Source: Nocardioides sp. BGMRC 2183 (GTDB taxonomy: Bacteria; Actinomycetota; Actinomycetes; Propionibacteriales; Nocardioidaceae). Taken from it: a stretch of 64,000 bases of DNA. The DNA is taken from NCBI GenBank assembly GCA_008123405.1, contig VSSA01000004.1, positions 124,001 to 188,000 of the forward strand. Reading direction: 5' to 3'. A program made the translations under genes and the position numbers. Positions 8,290-17,588 of this stretch are shown piece after piece; within the stretch, counting starts at the first letter, position 1; each line of letters opens with the position of its first letter. The notes beneath the pieces are model-generated. The model saw only the letters and a list, made by a program, of their open reading frames with translations, made no database searches and was not told the DNA's origin.

Positions 8290-9687
8290 GTGAAGAGCGC
8301 CGTCGAGACCTTGAGCCCGACCCGGGCCAAGCTGACCGTCGAGGTGCCCTTCGAGGAGCTCAAGCCGAGCCTCGACGCGGCGTACCAGCAGATCGCGAAG
8401 CAGATCAACGTCCCCGGCTTCCGCCGCGGCAAGGTCCCGCCGCAGGTCATCGACCGGCAGGTCGGCCGCGGTGCGGTCCTCAACGAGGCCATCAACGATG
8501 TGCTGCCGAAGGCCTACACCGAGGCCCTCCAGGAGAACGACCTGACCCCGCTGGCACAGCCGGAGATCGAGGTCACCAAGCTGGAGGACAACGAGGCGTT
8601 GGAGTTCACCGCCGAGGTGGACGTGAAGCCCGAGATCACCGTGCCCGCCTACGACGGCCTCGAGGCATCGGTGGACGACCTCGAGGTCTCCGCCGAGGAC
8701 GTCGACGAGCAGGTCGAGGCCCTTCGCGGCCGGTTCGGCACCTTGAGCGACGTGGAGCGCGCGGCCGCCGACGGCGACTTCGTGGTGATCGACCTGGCCG
8801 CCTCCAAGGACGGCGAGACCGTCGAGGGCGGTGAGGTCTCCGACTTCTCCTACCAGGTCGGCAAGGGCGGCATGATCGACGGACTGGACGAGGCGCTGAC
8901 CGGCCTCGCCGCCGGCGAGAGCGCCACCTTCACCTCCCAGCTGGTCAGCGGCGACCTGGTCGGTCAGGACGTCGAGATCGCTGTCGCGGTCAAGCAGGTC
9001 CAGGAGCAGGAGCTGCCCGAGCTGGACGACGACTTCGCGCAGGAGGCCTCGGAGTTCGACACCCTGGCCGAGCTCACCGATGACGTGCGCGAGCGTCTCA
9101 CCCGCGGCAAGCGCCTGGAGCAGGCCGCCGAGGCCCGTGACGCGGTGCTCGAGGCGCTGCTCGAGCAGGTTGAGATCCCGCTGCCGGAGACGATGGTCAC
9201 CGAGGAGCTCAACGCCCGGCGCCAGAGCGTCGAGCAGCAGCTCGGCTTCGCGGGCATGACGCTGGAGAAGTACCTGGAGGAAGAGGGCCAGACCCAGGAG
9301 GAGTTCGAGGCTGACCTCGAGCGCCGGGTCCGTGACGCCGTCGCCGCCCAGTTCCTGCTCGACGAGATCGCCGAGAAGGAGGAGATCGGCGTCGACCAGA
9401 ACGAGCTCACCCAGCACATGGTGCGCCGGGCGCAGCAGTCCGGTCAGGACCCCCAGGAGTTCGTCAACCACATGCTCGAGCACAACCACGTGCCCGAGCT
9501 GGTCTCCGAGATCCGCCGCGGCAAGGCACTCGCGGTGCTGGTCGAGACCGCCGTGGTCAAGGACGCCTCCGGCAACCCGGTCGAGCTGAAGAACCTGCTG
9601 CCCGACGGCTCGATCGGTGACCCCGAGGCCGAGGACGCCGAGGAGGCCCCGGTCGACGAGGCCGCCGAGGAGAAGACCGAGGACTGA
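8290..9687 (+). CDS. tig: Trigger factor, ribosome-bound chaperone and prolyl isomerase
   Basis: 465 residues, GTG start preceded by AGGAG at 8277. The N-terminal ribosome-binding signature is NVPGFRRGKVPPQV (GFRxGKxP). An FKBP-like PPIase domain follows from about residue 155 (VVIDLAASKDG, FSYQVGKGGMIDG), then a helical C-terminal chaperone domain. The end is a very acidic tail (EAEDAEEAPVDEAAEE), normal for actinobacteria. It acts on nascent chains at the ribosomal exit tunnel. The next genes encode the Clp protease, matching the tig-clpP-clpX linkage common in bacteria. A strong terminator follows. Confidence 0.96.
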   Translation: MKSAVETLSPTRAKLTVEVPFEELKPSLDAAYQQIAKQINVPGFRRGKVPPQVIDRQVGRGAVLNEAINDVLPKAYTEALQENDLTPLAQPEIEVTKLEDNEALEFTAEVDVKPEITVPAYDGLEASVDDLEVSAEDVDEQVEALRGRFGTLSDVERAAADGDFVVIDLAASKDGETVEGGEVSDFSYQVGKGGMIDGLDEALTGLAAGESATFTSQLVSGDLVGQDVEIAVAVKQVQEQELPELDDDFAQEASEFDTLAELTDDVRERLTRGKRLEQAAEARDAVLEALLEQVEIPLPETMVTEELNARRQSVEQQLGFAGMTLEKYLEEEGQTQEEFEADLERRVRDAVAAQFLLDEIAEKEEIGVDQNELTQHMVRRAQQSGQDPQEFVNHMLEHNHVPELVSEIRRGKALAVLVETAVVKDASGNPVELKNLLPDGSIGDPEAEDAEEAPVDEAAEEKTED

Positions 9688-9708
9688 CCTCGGTCCCACA
9701 GCGCCGGG

Positions 9709-9747
9709 GGGCGTCGATCCGTGAGGATCGGCGCCCACGGCGTTTTT
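9709..9747 (+). terminator. Rho-independent terminator after tig
   Basis: A 12-bp stem with one G-U pair (9709-9720 and 9725-9736) and loop GTGA, followed shortly by TTTTT at 9743-9747. It is one of the few hairpins in the window with a T tract. Confidence 0.85.
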
Positions 9748-9808
9748 CCGCCCTGAGCTGAGCCCCGACGCTCAGGGCGATGGTCCTCCGTCCGGGGAGG
9801 GTGGTGCC

Positions 9809-10171
9809 ATGAGCGACCAACCCGTCCCCGTCCGTCCCGACTCCGCTCGCTCCGTATCGGGGCCCCGGTCCACCGCGACGGTGGTGTTGGCGGTCATCGC
9901 GTTGATCGTCGCGATCCCGCAGGCGGTCTGCGGTGTGTTGATGTGGGTGGCCACCGAGAACGAAACCACCGAGGACCCCTTGGTCGGAGTCGGCTACCTC
10001 GTCGCCCTCTTCCTCGGGATCCCGGGTCTGATCGGTGTGCTGCTCGCCGTGCCCGCCCTGCTCCTCTCGCGGCGACAGACAGGTGTCGTCCTCGCCGTCC
10101 TCGCGCTGGTCGCGGTGGCGATGCCGGTGATCGCGGTGGTCGCGGCCATGCTGCCGGGGCCGACCTGGTGA
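9809..10171 (+). CDS. Small DUF4190-like membrane protein
   Basis: A 120-residue protein with a polar N-terminus (about 24 residues rich in P, S and R) and three to four hydrophobic helices, near residues 25-47, 62-88 and 93-117. A polar loop, TENETTEDPL, lies between the first and second helix. The layout resembles short DUF4190-type membrane proteins, but no diagnostic motif settles a family. It lies between the tig terminator and clpP1, has its own ATG and is separated from both, so a link to Clp is not implied. Confidence 0.6.
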   Translation: MSDQPVPVRPDSARSVSGPRSTATVVLAVIALIVAIPQAVCGVLMWVATENETTEDPLVGVGYLVALFLGIPGLIGVLLAVPALLLSRRQTGVVLAVLALVAVAMPVIAVVAAMLPGPTW

Positions 10172-10269
10172 GCATCGTGCTTGCCTGAGCCGGCCGCGAC
10201 GGATCCGCTGTCGGCGAACAGGGGCCAGGATCGCGTGGTTCCGACGGCCGTCGCGGCTAGGGTCACAGC

Positions 10270-10908
10270 GTGACTCCGAATCCCGAGATGGCCGCGCCGC
10301 AGATGAACGGCGGGGCGGGCCTCAACCTGCTCGACGACAACATCTACAGTCGCCTGCTGCGCGAGCGGATCGTGTTCCTCGGCTCCGAGGTCCGCGACCA
10401 GAACGCGAACGCGATCTGCGCGCAGCTGCTGCTGCTCTCCGCCGAGGACCCCGAGGCGGACATCTTCTTGCACATCAACTCGCCGGGCGGCTCCGTCGAC
10501 GCCGGTATGGCGATCTACGACACCATGAACTACATCCCCAACGACGTGGCCACCGTGGGAATGGGGCTGGCCGCTTCGATGGGTCAGTTCCTGCTCTGCG
10601 CCGGCGCGAAGGGCAAGCGTTACGCGCTGCCGCACGCGCGGATCATGATGCACCAGCCCTCCTCGGGCATGGGCGGCTCTGCCTCGGACATCAAGATCCA
10701 GGCACAGCAGTCGCTGCACATCAAGAAGGTGCTGCTCGAGCTGATCGCCGAGCACACCGGTCAGACCGTCGAGCAGGTCACCGAGGACGCCGACCGCGAC
10801 CGCTGGTTCACCGCGGCCCAGGCCTTGGAATACGGGCTGGTCGACCAGGTCATCAAGAACGCCCGCGAGGCATCCGACGAAGGCCGCCCGGCCCACAAGA
10901 AGGACTGA
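10270..10908 (+). CDS. clpP1: ATP-dependent Clp protease proteolytic subunit ClpP1
   Basis: 212 residues of peptidase family S14. Catalytic Ser lies in [11 protein letters not shown], His in [10 protein letters not shown], and Asp in the [10 protein letters not shown] segment. [18 protein letters not shown] is the usual oxyanion region. In actinobacteria ClpP1 and ClpP2 form a mixed two-ring tetradecamer that is active only as the heterocomplex. The GTG at 10270 is followed by a short divergent N-terminus. clpP2 starts 3 nt after this stop, so the two are coupled for equal synthesis. Confidence 0.95.
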   Translation: MTPNPEMAAPQMNGGAGLNLLDDNIYSRLLRERIVFLGSEVRDQNANAICAQLLLLSAEDPEADIFLHINSPGGSVDAGMAIYDTMNYIPNDVATVGMGLAASMGQFLLCAGAKGKRYALPHARIMMHQPSSGMGGSASDIKIQAQQSLHIKKVLLELIAEHTGQTVEQVTEDADRDRWFTAAQALEYGLVDQVIKNAREASDEGRPAHKKD

Positions 10909-10910
10909 GC

Positions 10911-11516
10911 ATGAACTACTACATCCCGCAGTGGGAAGAGCGGACCTCCTACGGCGTCCGTCGGATCGACCCCTACGCCAAGCTGTTCGAGGACCGGATC
11001 ATCTACCTCGGCACCCCGATCTCCGACGAGGTCGCCAACGCGGTGATCGCGCAGTTGCTCTGCCTGCAGTCGATGAACCCCGACCAGGACATCAGCATCT
11101 ACATCAACTCCCCGGGCGGATCGTTCACCGCGCTCACCGCGATCTACGACACGATCCAGTTCATCAAGCCCGACGTGCAGACGACCTGCATCGGCCAGGC
11201 CGCCTCCGCGGCCGCGATCCTGCTCGCCGCCGGCACGCAGGGCAAGCGGCTGGCGCTGCCCAACAGCCGGATCCTGATCCACCAGCCCTACACGGAGGGC
11301 ACCTTCGGCCAGACCTCGGACATCGAGATCCAGGCCAACGAGATCCTGCGGATGCGCGAGCTGCTCGAGAAGATGATCAGCGACCACAGCGGCAAGTCGA
11401 TCGAAGAGGTCAGCAACGACATCGAGCGCGACAAGATCCTCACCGCTGAGCAGGCCAAGGAGTACGGTCTGATCGACTCGGTGCTGAGCTCGCTGAAGAC
11501 ACCGGCTCTGGCCTGA
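10911..11516 (+). CDS. clpP2: ATP-dependent Clp protease proteolytic subunit ClpP2
   Basis: 201 residues, second member of the ClpP pair. Active-site Ser lies in GQAASAAAILLAAG, His in RILIHQPY and Asp in NDIERDKILTA. YINSPGGSFTALTAIYDT is conserved. It begins 3 nt after clpP1 and ends 110 nt before clpX; the gap holds a hairpin and probably a clpX promoter. Confidence 0.95.
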   Translation: MNYYIPQWEERTSYGVRRIDPYAKLFEDRIIYLGTPISDEVANAVIAQLLCLQSMNPDQDISIYINSPGGSFTALTAIYDTIQFIKPDVQTTCIGQAASAAAILLAAGTQGKRLALPNSRILIHQPYTEGTFGQTSDIEIQANEILRMRELLEKMISDHSGKSIEEVSNDIERDKILTAEQAKEYGLIDSVLSSLKTPALA

Positions 11517-11561
11517 CCGGTCACCACAACTGATGACGACCGCTCCGAGGCACCCCTCGTG

Positions 11562-11582
11562 TCGCCCCCACCACGGGGGCGA
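11562..11582. terminator. Hairpin between clpP2 and clpX
   Basis: An 8-bp perfect stem TCGCCCCC/GGGGGCGA with a 5-nt loop in the 110-nt gap. It may attenuate read-through from clpP1P2 into clpX. Confidence 0.5.
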
Positions 11583-11626
11583 GGCGAGGGTACCGTCGGG
11601 GAGTTCACACCTGAGGAGGACCGTCC

Positions 11627-12904
11627 GTGGCACGTATCGGTGACGGAGGCGACCTGCTGAAGTGCTCGTTCTGCGGCAAGAGCCAGAAGCAGGTCAAGAA
11701 GCTCATCGCCGGCCCCGGCGTCTACATCTGCGACGAGTGCATCGACCTCTGCAACGAGATCATCGAGGAGGAGCTCGCCGAAGGGACCGACGTCGAGCTC
11801 GCCGAGTTGCCCAAGCCGCGCGAGATCTTCGAGTTCCTCAACTCCTACGTGATCGGCCAGGAGCAGGCGAAGAAGTCGCTCGCGGTCGCGGTCTACAACC
11901 ACTACAAGCGGGTCCAGGCCGGTGTGCAGACGGCCGGCGGCAAGCACAACAAGGACGAGGTCGTCGAGGTCGCCAAGTCCAACATCCTGGTGATCGGCCC
12001 GACCGGCTGCGGCAAGACCTATCTCGCGCAGACGCTGGCCCGGATGCTCAACGTCCCCTTCGCGATCGCCGACGCCACCGCGCTCACCGAGGCGGGGTAC
12101 GTCGGTGAGGACGTCGAGAACATCCTGCTCAAGCTGATCCAGGCCGCGGACTATGACGTCAAGAAGGCCGAGACCGGGATCATCTACATCGACGAGATTG
12201 ACAAGGTGGCCCGCAAGGCGGAGAACCCCTCGATCACCCGCGATGTCTCCGGCGAGGGCGTCCAGCAGGCGCTACTGAAGATCATCGAGGGCACCACGGC
12301 CTCGGTGCCGCCCCAGGGCGGACGCAAGCATCCGCACCAGGAGTTCATCCAGATCGACACCACGAACATCCTGTTCGTGGTCGGCGGTGCCTTCGCCGGG
12401 CTCGAGCACATCATCGAGCAGCGGGTCGGCAAGAAGTCGCTCGGCTTCACCGCCGAGGTCAAGGGCAAGGCCGAGCGCGACGCCGACGACCTGCTCCAGC
12501 AGGTGCGCCCCGAGGACCTCACCAAGTTCGGCCTCATCCCGGAGTTCATCGGCCGTCTGCCGCTGATCGCCTGCGTGAACAAGCTCGACCGCGACGCGCT
12601 GGTGCAGATCCTCACCGAGCCGCGCAACGCGCTGGTCAAGCAGTACCGCAAGCTCTTCGAGCTCGACGGCGTCGAGCTCGAGTTCACCGAGGACGCGGTG
12701 GAGGCGATCGCGGACAAGGCGATGGAGCGCGGTACCGGTGCCCGCGGCCTCCGCGCGATCATCGAGGAGGTGCTCCTCCACGTGATGTACGAGGTGCCCT
12801 CCCGCGGTGACGTCGAGAAGGTCGTGCTCACCCGTGAGGTGGTCGACGACGAGGTCGCGCCGACGCTGGTGTTGCGCGAGACCAAGAAGAAGAAGTCCGC
12901 CTGA
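11627..12904 (+). CDS. clpX: ATP-dependent Clp protease ATP-binding subunit ClpX
   Basis: A 425-residue AAA+ unfoldase that feeds substrates to ClpP. The N-terminal zinc-binding domain has four Cys (LKCSFCGK and [10 protein letters not shown]). Walker A is GPTGCGKT, Walker [10 protein letters not shown], and the pore loop lies in the GYVGED region. The ClpP-docking loop is represented by LGFTAEVKG; a standard ClpX has IGF there, so this is the actinobacterial LGF form. Sensor 2 lies in the C-terminal [11 protein letters not shown]. The GTG start follows a good purine-rich ribosome-binding site (GAGGAGGA). Confidence 0.96.
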   Translation: MARIGDGGDLLKCSFCGKSQKQVKKLIAGPGVYICDECIDLCNEIIEEELAEGTDVELAELPKPREIFEFLNSYVIGQEQAKKSLAVAVYNHYKRVQAGVQTAGGKHNKDEVVEVAKSNILVIGPTGCGKTYLAQTLARMLNVPFAIADATALTEAGYVGEDVENILLKLIQAADYDVKKAETGIIYIDEIDKVARKAENPSITRDVSGEGVQQALLKIIEGTTASVPPQGGRKHPHQEFIQIDTTNILFVVGGAFAGLEHIIEQRVGKKSLGFTAEVKGKAERDADDLLQQVRPEDLTKFGLIPEFIGRLPLIACVNKLDRDALVQILTEPRNALVKQYRKLFELDGVELEFTEDAVEAIADKAMERGTGARGLRAIIEEVLLHVMYEVPSRGDVEKVVLTREVVDDEVAPTLVLRETKKKKSA

Positions 12905-12944
12905 CTAAGCCTCGGATCGATGCCGTGAGTCGAGCCGACTGACC

Positions 12945-13345
12945 TCACTTGGCGGTGGCTTCGTCGAGTTGCTGGACGATCTCGGCGAACGGCACTCCGC
13001 AGGGCGTGGTGTCGGTGGCCCGGGTCTCGCCGGTGAGGGTCGCTGGGGTGTCCACGACGAGTCACGGTGGGGGGGGAGACCCGGTCGAAATCGTCGACGG
13101 TGTAGCCGGAGTCGAGGACGGGATCTCGCCCCAACCGATGGTGACCCTGTATCGGTCACGCGGGACACCCTCCTCGGGGAGGGTGCATCGCGCCCAACCG
13201 GCAATCCTCTCGTCAATGAACGCCTGGTTGACAAGGACGTCGATGTACGGATCGCGCGTCGGCGTTGGCGGTGCTGGGGAGGAGCACGGTGCTCACTGCC
13301 ACGAGGGGCGCGAGAGCGGTGAGGAGTGTCCGTGGACGGTGTCGA
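12945..13345 (-). pseudogene. Decayed secreted-protein gene between clpX and valS
   Basis: Read on the minus strand, three pieces make one protein. A signal peptide comes first (TLLTALAPLVAVSTVLLPS, then TANA and a cleavage-like site). A second piece in the +1 frame follows (DPYIDVLVNQAFIDERIAGW, then [19 protein letters not shown] and a P/S/T-rich linker). A last piece in the same frame as the second ends with [20 protein letters not shown] and TGA at 12945-12947. One frameshift near the signal cleavage site and one in-frame TGA just after an 8-C run (8 G at 13069-13076 on the plus strand) break it. No start codon is evident. It was about 130 residues; the family is not recognised. The homopolymer makes a sequencing error possible near the second lesion. 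Confidence 0.6.
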
Positions 13346-13416
13346 TGATCCTTACGACGGGTGTGCCCCCGCCTGAGGTCCCCTCGAACGATTCGACGGT
13401 GCCTCGGGATACAGCG

Positions 13417-13461
13417 CCGATCGGCCGGGCCCGCACCAGTGGTGCGAACCCGGCCGATCGG
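13417..13461. terminator. Bidirectional terminator at the 3' end of valS
   Basis: A 22-nt inverted repeat with two mismatches (arms 13417-13438 and 13440-13461, outer arm CCGATCGGCCGGG), 16 nt beyond the valS stop. It lies between the remnant gene and valS. Confidence 0.75.
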
Positions 13462-13476
13462 GGCCGTGAGTAGTGG

Positions 13477-16128
13477 TTAGGCGGGTGCGCCGCTGTCGTC
13501 GGTCGCGTCGTCGGCGATCTCGGCGGTGACGGCGATCTCGGTGGCTGCGTCGTCGACGGTGAAGACCAGGTCGCCGACGACGTTGCCGGCGCGGCGCAGG
13601 TCGTCGGCTGCGGCCTCGGCGTCGCTGAGCAGCGCCGCGGGGCCCGTGACCTCCACGCGGGCCAGCGGCGCGCGCATCTTCACCTTCGCCTGCGACTTGG
13701 CGCCGCGGATGCCCGACAGCGCTGCGGCGACGGCGTCGATGGCCGAGGCCCGGCTGGCGGCGGCGCTGCCCAGGTCGGTCACCACGGGCCAGGGAGCACG
13801 GTGCACCGAGCCCGGACGCCACCACGACCACACCTCTTCGGTGACGTAGGGCAGGAAGGGTGCGAGCAGCCGCAGCTGAGCCTCGAGCGCGACGGCGAGC
13901 GTGGCCTTCGCGGACTCGGTCGCCTGGCCGCCGTCCTCGGCGTACGCGCGCTCCTTGACCAGCTCCAGGTAGTCGTCGCAGAACTCCCAGAAGAACTTCT
14001 CGGTGACCTCCAGCGCCGTGGTGTAGTCGTAGGCGTCGAACGCCTCGGTGGCGGCGACGATGGTGTTCGCCAGCCGGCCGATCAGAGCGGTGTCGACCTT
14101 CTGGGTGATCGCGACGCTGGACAACTCGGTCGCCTTGACGCCGCCGAGCACGAACTTCGATGCGTTGAGCACCTTCATGGCCAGCCGGCGGCCGACCTTC
14201 ATCTGCTTCTCGTCGAAGGGGGAGTCCAGGCCGGGGCGGGCGATCGCGGCACGCCAACGCACCGCGTCGGCGCCGTACTTGTCCAGGATCTCGTTGGGCA
14301 CCACCACGTTGCCCTTGGACTTCGACATCTTCTTGCGGTCGGGGTCGACGATGAAGCCGGAGATCATCGCGTGCGACCATGGGGCGGCGTCGTTCTCGAA
14401 GTGCGCGCGGACCACGCGGGAGAAGAGCCAGGTGCGGATGATGTCGTGCGCGTGGGTGCACAGGTCCATCGGGAAGATCCGCCCGAAGAGGTCCTCACCC
14501 TCGGCGCCCTGCTCCCAACCGCCGGCGATGTGCGGGGTGAGGGAGGAGGTGGCCCAGGTGTCCATCACGTCCGGGTCGCCGATGAAGCCGCCGGGCACGC
14601 CCCGCTGCTCCTCGGCGTAGCCCTCGGGGGCCTGCGTGGACGGATCGATCGGCAGTTGTTCCTCACCTGGCAACAGCGGGCTGTCGTAGTCAGGCTCGCC
14701 CTCGGCGTCGAGGCGGTACCAGACCGGGAAGGGGATACCGAAGAACCGCTGGCGGGAGATCAACCAGTCGCCGTTGAGGCCGCCGACCCAGTTGTCGAAC
14801 CGGTGCTTCATGTGCGCCGGCAGCCACTCGATCTCGGCACCGCGGGCCAGCATCGCCTCGCGGATGTCGGCGTCACGACCGCCGTTCTTCAGGTACCACT
14901 GACGGGTGGAGACGATCTCGAGCGGCTTGTCGCCCTTCTCGTAGAAGTTCGCCATCCGCTGGGTCTTCTTCGGCTCGCCGTCCAGGTCGCCGGTCTCGCG
15001 GAGCTTGGCCACCATCGCCTCGCGCGCGGAGTGCACGGTCTTGCCCTTGAGCTCCTCGTACGCCGCCGCTGCGGACTCCCCGGCCAACCACTCGGGGGTG
15101 TCGCGGGAGAAACGGCCGTCGCGGCCGATCACGGTGCGCACCGGCAGCTGCAGCTCGCGCCACCACTGGACGTCGGTGAGGTCGCCGAAGGTGCAGCACA
15201 TCGCGATGCCGGCGCCCTTGTCGGGTTCGGCCGCGGCGTGCGCCAGGACCGGCACCTCGACCCCGAAGACCGGGGAGGTGACGGTGGTGCCGAACAAGTC
15301 GGCGTACCGCTCGTCGTCGGGGTGCGCGATCAGGGCGACCACGCTGGCGATCAGCTCGGGCCGGGTGGTCTCGACGTACAGCGGGGTGCCGTCGGGGCGG
15401 TGGTAGGCGACGCGGTGGTAGGCGCCGGCGTACTCACGCGCTTCGAGCTCGGCCTGGGCGACAGCGGTCTGGAAGGTGACGTCCCAGAGCGTCGGCGCCT
15501 TCTGCAGGTAGGCCTCGCCGCGGGCGAGGTTGCGCAGGAAGGCCCGCTGGCTGACCGTCTGCGCGCGCGGCCCGATGGTGGTGTAGGTGGTGTCCCAGTC
15601 GACGCTCAGGCCCAGCGTGCGCCACAGCGACTCGAAGACCTGCTCGTCCTGCTCGACGAGCTGCTCGCAGAGCGCGATGAAGTTCGGACGGCTGACCGGG
15701 ATCTGACGCTTCGGATCCGGCTTCTCGGGCGGGGTGAAGTCGGCGTCGTACGGCAGGCTCGGGTCGCAACGGACGCCGAAGTAGTTCTGGACGCGCCGCT
15801 CGGTCGGCAGGCCGTTGTCGTCCCAGCCCATCGGGTAGAAGACCGACTTGCCCTGCATGCGCTGGTAGCGGGCGATCAGGTCGGTGTGGGTGTAGGAGAA
15901 GACGTGCCCCACGTGGAGGCTGCCGGAGACCGTCGGCGGGGGTGTGTCGATCGCGTAGACGTTCTCGCGCGGCTGGGCTCGGTCGAAGGCGTAGGTCGCC
16001 TCGTCCTTCCAGGTCGCGGCCCACTTCTGCTCCAGGCCCTCGAGCGCAGGCTTCTCGGGTACGGCGACGACGGGCGCCGTCGTGGACGGTGTCGTCTCCG
16101 CTGCCTGGCTGTCCTGGGTCGTTTCCAT
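13477..16128 (-). CDS. valS: Valyl-tRNA synthetase
   Basis: A class I aminoacyl-tRNA synthetase of 883 residues charging tRNA-Val. The HIGH signature is [15 protein letters not shown] and the KMSKS loop is [12 protein letters not shown]. The CP1 editing domain lies between them (VETTRPELI, then [11 protein letters not shown]). The catalytic domain carries [20 protein letters not shown], the subtype seen in archaea and many actinobacteria, rather than the PGTDHAGIATQ form of most bacteria. A GTG at 16134 is also in frame, but AGGA in GCTCTAGGATTT lies about 9 nt before the ATG at 16128, which I prefer. It is divergent from the SpoIID-like gene. Confidence 0.95.
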   Translation of the reverse strand: METTQDSQAAETTPSTTAPVVAVPEKPALEGLEQKWAATWKDEATYAFDRAQPRENVYAIDTPPPTVSGSLHVGHVFSYTHTDLIARYQRMQGKSVFYPMGWDDNGLPTERRVQNYFGVRCDPSLPYDADFTPPEKPDPKRQIPVSRPNFIALCEQLVEQDEQVFESLWRTLGLSVDWDTTYTTIGPRAQTVSQRAFLRNLARGEAYLQKAPTLWDVTFQTAVAQAELEAREYAGAYHRVAYHRPDGTPLYVETTRPELIASVVALIAHPDDERYADLFGTTVTSPVFGVEVPVLAHAAAEPDKGAGIAMCCTFGDLTDVQWWRELQLPVRTVIGRDGRFSRDTPEWLAGESAAAAYEELKGKTVHSAREAMVAKLRETGDLDGEPKKTQRMANFYEKGDKPLEIVSTRQWYLKNGGRDADIREAMLARGAEIEWLPAHMKHRFDNWVGGLNGDWLISRQRFFGIPFPVWYRLDAEGEPDYDSPLLPGEEQLPIDPSTQAPEGYAEEQRGVPGGFIGDPDVMDTWATSSLTPHIAGGWEQGAEGEDLFGRIFPMDLCTHAHDIIRTWLFSRVVRAHFENDAAPWSHAMISGFIVDPDRKKMSKSKGNVVVPNEILDKYGADAVRWRAAIARPGLDSPFDEKQMKVGRRLAMKVLNASKFVLGGVKATELSSVAITQKVDTALIGRLANTIVAATEAFDAYDYTTALEVTEKFFWEFCDDYLELVKERAYAEDGGQATESAKATLAVALEAQLRLLAPFLPYVTEEVWSWWRPGSVHRAPWPVVTDLGSAAASRASAIDAVAAALSGIRGAKSQAKVKMRAPLARVEVTGPAALLSDAEAAADDLRRAGNVVGDLVFTVDDAATEIAVTAEIADDATDDSGAPA

Positions 16129-16250
16129 GGACACAAATCCTAGAGCGATGCAGGTCGGAGCCCGAATCCGACCGGCCGGTGGCGGTCTCCGGAGGGCTGT
16201 TTCGGGGCGCGGGACCCCGGAGAACCCGCCGACACCACTACTATCGCCCG

Positions 16251-17483
16251 ATGCGTTCCATCCTGCTCCTGATCGGAACCCTGCTCACCCTCGCGGTCAC
16301 CGCGCTTCCGGGTGCACCGGCGCAGGCCGAACCGGCTGAGCCTGCGGCGCCCGGCGGCGTCGGCACCGCACTGGCGGTCGACGATCCGCCGCAGCGCGGC
16401 GTCGCGCCTCGGCGTGCCGCGCTGACCCTGCAGGGGCGCGGCTACGGACACGGCCGCGGACTCTCCCAGTACGGCGCCCAGGGTGCCGCCAGCAAGCATG
16501 GCAAGAACTATCGGCAGATCCTCCGCTTCTACTACCCGGGACTGAAGGTCGGCCGGGCCGGCGGCCAGCTCCGCGTGCTGATCAGCGGCGACACCAGCGA
16601 CGACGTGGTGGTGCGCCACGCGGCCGGACTGCGGTTCCGCCAGGTCGCGGGCGGACGGACCTGGAAGCTCGGGCGCAAGGGTGCTCAGCAGTGGCGGATC
16701 ACCGCTGTCGGAGGCCGCAGTCGCCTCTCGGTTCGTGACGGCGGGTGGCGCACCGTCCGGACGGTGCGCGGGGAGGCCGAGTTCATCAGCGCCGGAAAGC
16801 CGCTGCGCCTGGTCACTCCGTCAGGCACCCACGCCTACGCCGGTGCGTTGCGCTCGAGCAAGGTGAGCGGGGGACGGGCCACGGTCAACGTCCTGAGCCT
16901 GGAGGCCTACCTGCGCGGCGTCGTACCGCTGGAGGTGCCGGCGCTGTGGCACCCGCAGGCGGTCCGCTCCCAGGCTGTCGCCGCACGCACCTATGCCGCC
17001 TTCGAACGCGCCGCGAACAAGAACGACCCCTACCACCTCTGCGACACCTCCTCCTGCCAGGTGTACGGCGGCGTCGGGCAGTCCCACCCCGCCTCGGACA
17101 AGGCGATCCGCGCCACCCGTCGCCAGGTGCTGCGCACCAAGGGCGGCGCGGTGGCGTTCTCCCAGTTCTCGGCGAGCAACGGCGGCTGGAGTGTGAAGGG
17201 CTCCTTCGGCTACCTCCGGGCCCGCAAGGACCCGTGGGACCGCTGGTCCGGCAACCCCTACCGAAACTGGAAGCACGGTGTGAGCGCGGCGGCCATCCAG
17301 AACGTCTATCCGGGGATCGGGAACTTCCAGCGGGTCCGGATCCTCAAGCGCGACGGCAACGGAGCGTGGGGAGGTCGAGTGGTGTCGCTCCGGGTGATCG
17401 GGTCGGCCGGGTCGACCACCGTCAGCGGCGATGCGTTCCGGATCGCGTTCGGGCTGCGGTCGACGTGGTTCCGGGTGGTCTGA
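16251..17483 (+). CDS. Secreted SpoIID/LytB-domain protein
   Basis: A 410-residue exported protein with signal peptide [20 protein letters not shown] ending near AQA (about residue 26). The SpoIID domain includes [38 protein letters not shown], and [10 protein letters not shown]. The C-terminal part has the usual [10 protein letters not shown] motif and [13 protein letters not shown]. SpoIID proteins are lytic transglycosylases acting on denuded glycan strands; in non-sporulating actinobacteria related proteins are thought to remodel the wall. Whether the catalytic Glu is functional here cannot be proved, but LEVPALW has it in place. It is divergent from valS and convergent with benE. Confidence 0.88.
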   Translation: MRSILLLIGTLLTLAVTALPGAPAQAEPAEPAAPGGVGTALAVDDPPQRGVAPRRAALTLQGRGYGHGRGLSQYGAQGAASKHGKNYRQILRFYYPGLKVGRAGGQLRVLISGDTSDDVVVRHAAGLRFRQVAGGRTWKLGRKGAQQWRITAVGGRSRLSVRDGGWRTVRTVRGEAEFISAGKPLRLVTPSGTHAYAGALRSSKVSGGRATVNVLSLEAYLRGVVPLEVPALWHPQAVRSQAVAARTYAAFERAANKNDPYHLCDTSSCQVYGGVGQSHPASDKAIRATRRQVLRTKGGAVAFSQFSASNGGWSVKGSFGYLRARKDPWDRWSGNPYRNWKHGVSAAAIQNVYPGIGNFQRVRILKRDGNGAWGGRVVSLRVIGSAGSTTVSGDAFRIAFGLRSTWFRVV

Positions 17484-17502
17484 GGGCCGGCGGGCGGCTG
17501 GG

Positions 17503-17588
17503 CAGTTTCTCCGGCCGGCCGGAGAAACTGGAGCCGGTCGCATGGAGTTCCTCGTGACCGGGAGGAGATTCACCGGCCGCCCGGTGAA
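17503..17588. repeat. Palindrome pair between spoIID-like gene and benE
   Basis: The first is a perfect 28-nt palindrome whose half is CAGTTTCTCCGGCC (17503-17530). The second is TTCACCGG-CCGC-CCGGTGAA (17569-17588), whose right side continues as AAACTG like the first. They sit between convergent genes; the second overlaps the last codons of benE. They may be terminators for both genes, and they resemble the GTTTCCCCGG palindromes at 5501 and 28001. Confidence 0.7.

Noticed and set aside
12949-13473. A 174-codon plus-strand frame between clpX and valS
   Set aside because: It has no ribosome-binding site or domain, while the minus strand shows a signal peptide and protein-like pieces, so I call a minus-strand pseudogene instead.
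13801-16143. A 780-codon open frame on the plus strand opposite valS
   Set aside because: It is antisense to a full-length, motif-complete ValS; its translation is rich in L, G, V, R and D, as expected for the complement of high-GC codons, and shows no domain.
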